Assembly: GCA_020354555.1 (NCBI GenBank)
Contig: CP070648.1
Span: 3,473,519-3,513,117 of the forward strand
Direction of reading: 5' to 3'
Source of the DNA: Armatimonadota bacterium
GTDB lineage: Bacteria > Armatimonadota > Hebobacteria > GCA-020354555 > CP070648
DNA length: 39,599 nt
Both the position numbers and the translations under genes were made by a program. Within the stretch, counting starts at the first letter, position 1, and the number at the start of each line of letters is the position of its first letter. The notes under the pieces were generated by a model that worked only from the letters and a program-made list of their open reading frames with translations, was not told the origin of the DNA and did not search any database. Of this stretch, positions 33,436 to 39,599 are shown piece after piece.

Positions 33436-35424
33436 CTACTGCGGCGCGGTATAGACCGACACCGGCTTCCACACCCCGCCCAGAGTCGTCTCAGCGAACG
33501 CGCGGACCGCGAGCACGTTCGGCTCGCCAAAGCGCAGCCTGCCGGTGACGTCAATCTCGAACGGCTCGCGATGAGTGTCAACGCCGGCAGCGCGGTCGAG
33601 CAGCTTCTCGCCGTTGAGGTAGATCGTACCCCCTTCGTCGAGGGCGCCGACCCGCACGATGATGCGCCGCCCACTCCACTTCTCGTCAACGGTGAATCGC
33701 ACGCGTCCCCACGCGACCGCGTCGCTGAGACCGCGCAGCGGGCCGTCCTGCCTGTACCACGGGCTGTCGGTGCGCGCTTCGATCCATGCGCTGTCGTCGA
33801 AATCGGATGTGTGCCATCCCTCGGATTCGCCTTTCTCATCGGCGTCAACCGCAACGCGCCAGGGGATCGGCACGACCGTCACGAGTTCGGCGCCCGGCGG
33901 ATGACCTAGCCCCCGCGGCTCCAGCGCCTGCATCGCGCGGTCCTGAACCGCGGGCGACGAATCCCGCAGGGCCGCATCCAGCGTCTCAACCACGCCCGCT
34001 ACGTCGAGCCGACCCGCGGCGTCCACCGCAGTCATGCGCATCTGCTCGTCCCCGCTCGCCAGCACGCCGCGCAGCGCCGCGAGACCCCTCGGCCCGCCGA
34101 TCTCGCCGATCGCGCGGATCGCAGCTACGCGCAGGTCCTGGTCGTCGGCGGCGAGCACGCCGCGCAGCGGCTCGATCGCATCCGCAGCGCCGGTGTGGCC
34201 CAGGGCGTTGACCGCCGCCATTCGGAGTTCCCCATCCCCGCTGTCAAGCAGGTCGGCGAGAACCGCGATCGCGTCCGCACTGCCGGCGCGCCCGAGCGCT
34301 GCGGCCGCCGCGACGCGCAGCTCTGCATCGTCACTTCGCGCCAAGTCGCTGAGCCCCGGCACCAGCGCGGGCTGGCTCAGACGCTCGATGGTCGCGATGG
34401 CCAGCGGCCTGGCGTTGACGTCACCTGAAGCAGCCGTTTGGGCGAGTGCGTCAACCAGTCGCGTATCCTCCACGGCGCTGAGCGAATCCGCCATGAGTCC
34501 TCCCAGCCCAGGGATTTGCTTGTAATCCAGACGATTCACGAGACAGACTCGCTGCTCCGGGGGCCCAGCCAAGCAGTCGGTCGGCAGAACGTTCCCCGGG
34601 CGCACGACCGTCTCGTGCACCTCGTCGCCGCGGACGGAAACCAGCATGTAGTGGTGGAACGAGCCCCGGGTCGGGTCGTCGCCGATCTCCGCCCCGCCGC
34701 CGCCGCTGATGTAGTAGCGGATGCCGTCCACTTCGGGCAGCTCGCGATAAATGTGAGCATGGCCGGCGATGACCGCGCGCGTCGGATACCGCCGGAGCAG
34801 TTCGTGCACGCGCGTCCACTGGCGCGGGTTGCTAAACACCGGCTGGTGGAGGAAGACGAAGATGTGGCGCGCGTTGGTATTCGCCAAGTCCTTGCGCAGC
34901 CATTCGAAGTGCTCGTCGCTGATGAGCCCGCCGTAACCCGCCTGGTCTGAGTTCATGGCGATAAAGTGGCAGCCGCCGTAGTCGAACGAGAACCAGATTG
35001 GGCCGGCATATTCCAGCCACAGGCGCTCGTGCATGTCATTCGCGACGTCGTGGTTGCCGACGACCGGGAAGAACGGCACCTCGGACATGTTGACGACCTC
35101 GATGAACCCGTCCCACATGCGGCGCATTTCCGGCTCTTCGGCGTAGCCGGTGCTGAGGAGGTCGCCGACATCAATCAGAAACGCCACATCGAGCGCGTTG
35201 GCCTCGCGGACGATCTGGCGGAACGTCTCCGGCTGCTCGAACCGGATCCAGTGGCGCGTGTCGCCGACGACGAGGAATGTGAATCCGTTGACGTCCTGGT
35301 CGCGCGCGCTCAAATCCGCCAGTGCCTGGTCAATCAGCTTATCCGCGGCCGAAACGGGCAGGGCGCAAGCGGCAACCGCGGCAAGCGCGATCATGATGAC
35401 GATGCTCGTCGTGCGGCTCTTCAT
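33436..35424 (-). CDS. Secreted calcineurin-like phosphoesterase with HEAT repeats and C-terminal GH2-type beta-sandwich
   Basis: A protein of 662 residues. Residues 1-27 are a signal peptide (IALAAVAACALPVSA). The metallophosphoesterase domain (about 45-300) has all metal motifs: VVGDTRHW, DVGDLL, VVGNHD, FLHQP and IAGHAHIYR. Five or six HEAT/PBS-lyase-like repeats follow (about 340-520), each with a pattern like DDAELRVAAAAALG. The end (about 530-662) is a beta-sandwich with GRVRFTVDEKW, GTIYLNGEKL and LAVRAFAETTLGGVW, as in the N-terminal domain of GH2 enzymes. It is probably a periplasmic or extracellular phosphatase or phosphodiesterase with a carbohydrate-binding module. The substrate is unknown. 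ATG 35424 is chosen for the signal peptide it creates. Confidence 0.82.
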   Translation of the reverse strand: MKSRTTSIVIMIALAAVAACALPVSAADKLIDQALADLSARDQDVNGFTFLVVGDTRHWIRFEQPETFRQIVREANALDVAFLIDVGDLLSTGYAEEPEMRRMWDGFIEVVNMSEVPFFPVVGNHDVANDMHERLWLEYAGPIWFSFDYGGCHFIAMNSDQAGYGGLISDEHFEWLRKDLANTNARHIFVFLHQPVFSNPRQWTRVHELLRRYPTRAVIAGHAHIYRELPEVDGIRYYISGGGGAEIGDDPTRGSFHHYMLVSVRGDEVHETVVRPGNVLPTDCLAGPPEQRVCLVNRLDYKQIPGLGGLMADSLSAVEDTRLVDALAQTAASGDVNARPLAIATIERLSQPALVPGLSDLARSDDAELRVAAAAALGRAGSADAIAVLADLLDSGDGELRMAAVNALGHTGAADAIEPLRGVLAADDQDLRVAAIRAIGEIGGPRGLAALRGVLASGDEQMRMTAVDAAGRLDVAGVVETLDAALRDSSPAVQDRAMQALEPRGLGHPPGAELVTVVPIPWRVAVDADEKGESEGWHTSDFDDSAWIEARTDSPWYRQDGPLRGLSDAVAWGRVRFTVDEKWSGRRIIVRVGALDEGGTIYLNGEKLLDRAAGVDTHREPFEIDVTGRLRFGEPNVLAVRAFAETTLGGVWKPVSVYTAPQ

Positions 35425-35631
35425 AGCTCTCTCTCCGTTGGGGAACTGACGTACGGATGCCAATAGGGTTCGGCGTGGATCACGATCGGCCCTGCCCGAG
35501 TGCATGGGGCGTGGGGCGGCCTGCCTGGTGCTTCTCGCACGGATCGCATTCCGCGGCCGCCCACTTCAGGGAGCCCGCAGAAGAACTCCTCTACGACGAG
35601 AGCCTCTCGCTACCGGCGCGGCGAGACAGCT

Positions 35632-36342
35632 CTAGCCGCCGAACACGCGCAACCAGTCGTGGAGCAGGAAATCGAGGCGGTCTATGAGCAGGGACATGCG
35701 GCCCATCACGGTGTTGCCGAAGATGGCGCCGAAGGCGACCATGAGCAGCCAGCGACCGAGGCGCGCGCTGCCGCGGATCGCGGGATGCCGCTGCTCGAAG
35801 GAGAAGAAGAAGTAGCTCATCACGGTGATAAGCGTGATGAAGAACAGGAGGTTGTTGACCAGAACGTACGGGGGCCTAGACGTCCACAGGGGCTTGAATG
35901 AGGCGGCCATCTGAGGCGCGAGTTCGGTGATGAAGCCGACAATGCCGAGCCCGGCGCCGAGGCCCATGAAGACGCCCACGGCGAGGCGGTTCATCCAGGA
36001 GTAGCGCCTGGAGTACACGGTGTAGAACATCGTGCCCATGAGCAGGGCGAAGATGAAGTACCATCGCCCCTGCTCGACGAACGGCGTCCACCACTTGGGG
36101 TGCAGCACCTGGGTGATAACGATGTAGAACCCATAGCCGGTGGCAAGGCCGATGAAGACATGCTCAAAGAAGCGGAAGACGACATTCTCGCGATAGAGGA
36201 TGGAGTAAATGGCGAGGGTGCAGATCGCCGCGAGCCAGACGCCCAGGTTGGCCGCGAGCACATGATGGCGGACGCCGAGATACGCCGCTACCGCGAATGC
36301 CGCAAGCCAGATGAGCAGCCTCGTGATGACCCGCGCGTTCAT
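35632..36342 (-). CDS. Polytopic membrane protein of the DUF6754 block (about 7 TM)
   Basis: A 236-residue hydrophobic protein with about seven predicted helices, the first beginning TRLLIWLAAFAVAAYLGV. A conserved-looking loop NVVFRFFEHVFIGLATGYG follows helix 2, and an SYFFFSFEQRH segment precedes the last helix. I recognise no named transporter or enzyme family. Its start overlaps the upstream stop (ATGA) and it is the last gene of a six-gene - strand block, so it is probably a membrane subunit of the same complex. Confidence 0.75.
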   Translation of the reverse strand: MNARVITRLLIWLAAFAVAAYLGVRHHVLAANLGVWLAAICTLAIYSILYRENVVFRFFEHVFIGLATGYGFYIVITQVLHPKWWTPFVEQGRWYFIFALLMGTMFYTVYSRRYSWMNRLAVGVFMGLGAGLGIVGFITELAPQMAASFKPLWTSRPPYVLVNNLLFFITLITVMSYFFFSFEQRHPAIRGSARLGRWLLMVAFGAIFGNTVMGRMSLLIDRLDFLLHDWLRVFGG

Positions 36343-37184
36343 GAGGCGCCGAGCCTCCTGCCGGGCGCTTCACCGCGGCGGCGAGCCCGGAAGTAGAGGA
36401 TGTTGCCCAGCACGATCAGCGCGATCATCAACAGGTGAGCGGAGGACTGCGCGGGCATGCGCTTGAGGGCATCGCCTTCGTAGCCGACGAGCTGCTCGTA
36501 CTCCGCGGCGCCCGCCAAGCCCTTAAGCACGCCGACGATCTGGCCCGCGTCGTAGTAGGGAAACGCCTCCGGCGCCATGACGCCCGTCGGCGCGTAGCCG
36601 ATAGGCGTCCGATAAATGCCGTAGACGAAGCGGATGTACGTGGGTACCGTGAAGGAAGGCGTGATCTCCACCACGAGCCCGACGTCCCGAATGGTCTCGA
36701 TGCCGTTCATCACCGGGACTTGCCGGATCGGCGTGTGGAAGACGTCCTCGCCGATGGTTTTGGGGATGTTCTTGGTCAAGGCGCGGATCATGTTGGCCTG
36801 GCCGGTCTTGTAGCCCCAATTCACCCAGTCCTCGCCATAGCGGCAGCCGTACTCGTCTTGGATGCGCTCACCGATCTGCTGACCGAGCTGCGGGCCGGGA
36901 GGATAGGCCCAGCCGAGGATGGCGAAAGGCTTGCCCGCCTTGAAGCAGTGGCGCATGATGGCCTCGGTCTGCGGGCCGTTCTCGCCGCGGGTGCCCGGCT
37001 CCCAATTGCACGAGAGGACGATGATCTTGCCATCGGGCACGGCATCCACGGCGTGATAGAGATCGAGGGCCGGTTTGCTGACGTACATGACCGCCTTGAT
37101 TTTGGCCACGACGAATACGGCGGTGGCGACCGCGAGGAGCAGCCAGATGATGCGCCGCGACCAGAACTGACGATTCTGCTCCAC
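36339..37184 (-). CDS. Membrane-anchored protein of the DUF6754 block (TM - soluble domain - TM)
   Basis: A 281-residue protein. An N-terminal helix (residues about 12-32, RIIWLLLAVATAVFVVAKI) and a C-terminal helix (about 248-266, LLMIALIVLGNILYF) flank a soluble alpha/beta domain with KIIVLSCNWEPGTRGE, a HCFKAGKPFAILG strand and YDAGQIVGVLKGLAGAAEYE. The layout mirrors that of the DUF6754-like neighbour, suggesting paired subunits. The start is GTG 37184, sharing its G with the TAG stop of the preceding gene (TAGTG) and preceded by AGGAG. Longer in-frame starts only read through a shadow of the neighbour gene. Function unknown. Confidence 0.75.
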   Translation of the reverse strand: MEQNRQFWSRRIIWLLLAVATAVFVVAKIKAVMYVSKPALDLYHAVDAVPDGKIIVLSCNWEPGTRGENGPQTEAIMRHCFKAGKPFAILGWAYPPGPQLGQQIGERIQDEYGCRYGEDWVNWGYKTGQANMIRALTKNIPKTIGEDVFHTPIRQVPVMNGIETIRDVGLVVEITPSFTVPTYIRFVYGIYRTPIGYAPTGVMAPEAFPYYDAGQIVGVLKGLAGAAEYEQLVGYEGDALKRMPAQSSAHLLMIALIVLGNILYFRARRRGEAPGRRLGAS

Positions 37185-38134
37185 TACAGCTCCTGCTCGA
37201 AGAATGCGCCCCGCTCCAGGCTGAGCCAGATGCGAAGCGACATGGCGAGGTAGCCAACGAGGATGCCGAACAGTACAGCGCGCAGGCCGGCCATGCTGAT
37301 GACGCCGAGCGTCCAGTTGGCCATCGCCTCCATCCGCAGACTCGACAACGGGCCGCTCAATGGCAGGGCGCGGGTCAGCCACATCCCGAGCGGCACCTGC
37401 CCCAGCATGCAAATGAAGGCCGCGATCATCATGAAGGCCGCCTCCGCCGAGCGAATCCGAAAGGCTCTAAATGCGGCGGTAGCCATGTAGAACGCGAGCA
37501 CCGAGAACAGCGTGGAGTTGAGCGCGACGTACATGCTGTTGAAGAGGTAGTCGTGGAAAACCTGCTGGACGGTGAGGTCGTGTACCCACAGGAAGCGCCG
37601 GATGATGACGTTCGCCTCCGGCCCGTACGTCGCCCACAGCCCGAACACGGCCATTGCCAGGAATGCAATGAAGAAGGCGATGCTGTTGTAGTAGCCCGGC
37701 CGGCGCGCGGCGATGTTCTTGCCGTGCACCAGGCTCAGGCTAAACGCGGCGAGGAAGAAGGTGAACCCAGCGATGACCGAGACGGCGTTGCCCACGGTCA
37801 CCACCATGGGCGAGAATGGATTGCCGCGGCCGGCGCGCCAGAAAAAGATTGCGCTCCGTCCCGGCAGGTAGAACTCCAGCACGTAGAAGAGCCCGGCGGT
37901 GAAAGTGGCGATGATGACGACGCGCTTCTTGGCGGCCGGGGGCAGGCGGTGGATGCCGAACATCAGCGCGATCCAGAGCGCGACCGACGCCGCCACTGCG
38001 GCATAGAACGCTGCTCCGCGGGTTGGCTCGAACAGCGGTCGCAGTACCTGACTCAGCCGCCACAGCAGGACCGCGGCAGCCAGCCCCCCGCCGAGGTGAA
38101 CACCTATGACTATCGCCCACTTGCGCGCCCGCAT
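37184..38134 (-). CDS. Polytopic membrane protein of the DUF6754 block (about 8 TM)
   Basis: A 316-residue integral membrane protein with about eight helices spread evenly over its length. Recognisable stretches are VLEFYLPGRSAIFFW after helix 3, SLVHGKNIAARRPGYYNSI between helices 4 and 5, and FLWVHDLTVQQVFHDYLFNSMY before helix 6. No named family is recognised. The YNS and HD polar residues at membrane borders could be functional sites. It starts 20 bases after the DUF6754-like gene and its stop overlaps the next start, so co-translation is likely. Confidence 0.75.
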   Translation of the reverse strand: MRARKWAIVIGVHLGGGLAAAVLLWRLSQVLRPLFEPTRGAAFYAAVAASVALWIALMFGIHRLPPAAKKRVVIIATFTAGLFYVLEFYLPGRSAIFFWRAGRGNPFSPMVVTVGNAVSVIAGFTFFLAAFSLSLVHGKNIAARRPGYYNSIAFFIAFLAMAVFGLWATYGPEANVIIRRFLWVHDLTVQQVFHDYLFNSMYVALNSTLFSVLAFYMATAAFRAFRIRSAEAAFMMIAAFICMLGQVPLGMWLTRALPLSGPLSSLRMEAMANWTLGVISMAGLRAVLFGILVGYLAMSLRIWLSLERGAFFEQEL

Positions 38135-38154
38135 CTATCCTCTCTCTCGCGCCG

Positions 38155-38946
38155 CTAGGCCCCTGGGTTAAGCATCGAAACCAGCCACTTGCTGATGAAG
38201 TGAAGGGGCGTGCCGGGAGCCGCGGTCGCAGTTCCGCAGAGCACCAAGAGCACGAGCAGACCCTTGCTGATATCCTGGCCGACGAGGCTTCCGAGCAATG
38301 TCGGCTCACGCGTGAGGTACGCGCTGGCGGCATAGAACTCATCGCCGATAATGGTGTAATCGCACGCGGCAAGGAAGAACGGTATCTGCGTCGTCGCCGG
38401 AGTTCCCGCGATCTGAATGGCGCCGACCTCCTGACCGGTTTCGGCGAGCAGCAGCGATTCGGCGTAGAAATAGCCGAAGAAGAAAGTCGAGGCGACCTGC
38501 TCGCGGTTGATAATGCCCATGACGCCGGCCGCAAAGGCGAACTGCTGGTCGGATAGAAAGCGGACGTCATCGGAGCGGAACGCTTCCGGCTTCCCTTCCG
38601 ACGCATATGCTTCGCGCACCAGTTGCTCCGCGATGGCAAACACGACGGGGTCCACCGCCGGCACGATCAAGCGGTTGCCGTAGCGCGCAGCGAGCGCGGC
38701 CACGTACTGCGCGATGGCGAGTCCCTGAATGGTGTCTATGTCAACACCGCCGAGGCCGGTGGAGAACAACATCGGCCGGCCCATCTCGGTGGCGCGTCCG
38801 ACCGCCTCGTCTATCGCCGCCAGCCCCGGGATGCGGCGGATGAAGAGTTCCCTGCCTCCGCGCGCGGAGAGAATCGTGTACAGGATGACGACGCTGATGA
38901 TGCCTGTGATCGCGACGTGCAGATAGTTGGCGTGCTCCAAGCTCAT
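38155..38946 (-). CDS. DUF6754-like membrane protein
   Basis: A 263-residue protein: an N-terminal helix (about 8-26), a soluble alpha/beta domain, and a hydrophobic C-terminal segment (about 225-240, GLLVLLVLCG). The middle carries the features I associate with DUF6754: RRIPGLAAIDEAVGRATEMG, TGLGGVDIDTIQGLA, FLSDQQFAFAAGVMGI, FFFGYFYAESLLLAETG and PFFLAACDYTIIGDEFYAAS. The acidic and glycine residues in these stretches suggest a real active or binding site, but no biochemical role is known to me. It sits centrally in the six-gene block, 4 bases after the 101-residue gene. Confidence 0.82.
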   Translation of the reverse strand: MSLEHANYLHVAITGIISVVILYTILSARGGRELFIRRIPGLAAIDEAVGRATEMGRPMLFSTGLGGVDIDTIQGLAIAQYVAALAARYGNRLIVPAVDPVVFAIAEQLVREAYASEGKPEAFRSDDVRFLSDQQFAFAAGVMGIINREQVASTFFFGYFYAESLLLAETGQEVGAIQIAGTPATTQIPFFLAACDYTIIGDEFYAASAYLTREPTLLGSLVGQDISKGLLVLLVLCGTATAAPGTPLHFISKWLVSMLNPGA

Positions 38947-38950
38947 TGCA

Positions 38951-39256
38951 TCACTTGTCCGCGCGGCGCGCGTCGCGCTCCTGGGCCATGGTCTCGATGC
39001 GCGCGATCAGCATGTCGAGCGTCTCCTCGGAATCGAGGACGCGCGACAGCGCCTCGACATCCTTGGCGGGCATGAAGGCGCCGAGCACCGGCAGCGCGAA
39101 GAGCGCCCCCTGCCCCGCGAAGAACGTGAGCGGGCGGCTTGACTCCAGGAACACAACGGCCGGCGTCTCCAGGCGGCGCTCGGCGACGACGCGGGCGACG
39201 CGCTCAATGACGCGCTCGCGCAGTTCTTCTTCTTTCGGCTCCAACTGCGTCGCCAT
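38951..39256 (-). CDS. Small conserved-looking protein of the DUF6754 block
   Basis: A 101-residue protein. The first 30 residues form a charged helix (EPKEEELRERVIERVARVV), then an amphipathic segment with ESSRPLTFFAGQGALFALP, which could sit at a membrane surface, then a helical end (LDSEETLDMLIARIETM). ATG 39256 is used; it overlaps the upstream stop as TGATG, and longer starts only extend into the neighbour's frame. I know no name for the family. Its position directly before the DUF6754-like gene suggests an accessory or assembly factor. Confidence 0.65.
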   Translation of the reverse strand: MATQLEPKEEELRERVIERVARVVAERRLETPAVVFLESSRPLTFFAGQGALFALPVLGAFMPAKDVEALSRVLDSEETLDMLIARIETMAQERDARRADK

Positions 39257-39599
39257 CAGGTAACGCCGCACCCCCGGATATGATAACGAATCGCGTCGAG
39301 CACGGCCTCGCCATCCTCTCCCAACCATACGTATATGCCGCGATACGCCTCAAGGCGCGAGGGCCGAGCGAGCGGGCTCAACTTGACGCCGTGTGCATCG
39401 CGGTAACAGCGCTTAACGTCGGCCCACTTGAGGTGCCGCAGCGACAGGAAATTCCGAAACGAGACGCCCTCGGCGTCGATTCGGTAGGTAATGGGCAGCA
39501 GAAACTCGGCGACCGCCGCAAAGACCAAGAGGCCGGTGACGGCGGCCGCGAGGGGATGAAGCCAGAGGAAATAAGCGACGGCGGCGCTCGCTGCGATGA
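39256..39599 (-). CDS. Membrane-anchored PH-like domain protein (5' partial)
   Basis: The frame is open to the right edge of the window, so the N-terminus is missing. The visible part starts with a hydrophobic hairpin (AYFLWLHPLAAAVTGLLVF, then AAVAEFLLP) and continues as a bacterial PH-like domain: YRIDAEGVSFRNFL, HLKWADVKRCYRDAHGV and IYVWLGEDG. This order, two helices then strands with IDxxGVxF...WxDV, is typical of bPH-domain membrane proteins. It is the first visible gene of the block and couples to the 101-residue gene by TGATG. Its role in the complex is unknown. Confidence 0.6.
   Translation of the reverse strand, partial: IAASAAVAYFLWLHPLAAAVTGLLVFAAVAEFLLPITYRIDAEGVSFRNFLSLRHLKWADVKRCYRDAHGVKLSPLARPSRLEAYRGIYVWLGEDGEAVLDAIRYHIRGCGVT

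Noticed and set aside
1-39599. CRISPR arrays, insertion sequences, tRNA or rRNA genes
   Set aside because: No regularly spaced repeats, transposase motifs, or tRNA/rRNA-like segments were seen on either strand.

Overview
The window is GC-rich, densely coded bacterial DNA with frequent start/stop overlaps. It carries a polysaccharide (exopolysaccharide/O-glycan) gene cluster, the sigma-54 regulatory genes that probably control it, and an unrelated block of membrane-protein genes at the right edge. An outer-membrane-type export protein (SLBB family) suggests a diderm. Several families resemble those of exosortase A (XrtA/PEP-CTERM) loci: a FemAB-like transferase, a DUF3473-type deacetylase and a sigma-54 activator. 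No exosortase or PEP-CTERM protein is in the window. Together with the DUF6754-type block this suggests an uncultured bacterium, possibly Armatimonadota-like, but that placement is a weak inference.

Left region, + strand (1-15317): O-antigen ligase (5'-truncated by the window edge), a glycosyltransferase family 2 domain fused in frame to a FemAB-like acyltransferase, a polysaccharide deacetylase, a 31-codon ORF, three GT4 glycosyltransferases and a second FemAB-like protein. A 627-base non-coding stretch follows, holding a possible sigma-54 promoter and several hairpins. It leads into a secreted GHL15-like putative glycosidase, a polytopic GT-C/DUF2723-like protein and an ATP-grasp ligase. 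Converging on these from the - strand (21832 down to 15398) is the synthesis/export operon: SLBB export protein, Wzc-like chain-length protein with a degenerate P-loop, DUF3473-type deacetylase, undecaprenyl-phosphate sugar transferase and hexapeptide acetyltransferase. A textbook -24/-12 element (21867-21882) lies just before its first gene.

Divergent from that operon, + strand (22492-30337), are the regulators: a soluble multi-GAF/PAS histidine kinase, an overlapping NtrC-type sigma-54 activator with an intact GAFTGA loop, a receiver-PilZ protein with its own perfect -24/-12 promoter, and RpoN carrying an inserted CxxC...CxxC zinc-ribbon-like segment. The simplest reading is that kinase and activator turn on RpoN-dependent transcription of the export operon and of the receiver-PilZ protein, adding a possible c-di-GMP input.

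Then come a secreted GH2 glycosidase (-) divergent from a radical SAM protein of the spore-photolyase-like group (+), and a secreted calcineurin-like phosphoesterase with HEAT repeats and a C-terminal GH2-type beta-sandwich (-). The right edge (39599 down to 35632, -) is a six-gene, largely overlapping block of membrane proteins around a DUF6754-like protein. Its function is unknown, and it is the best candidate here for an undescribed molecular machine.
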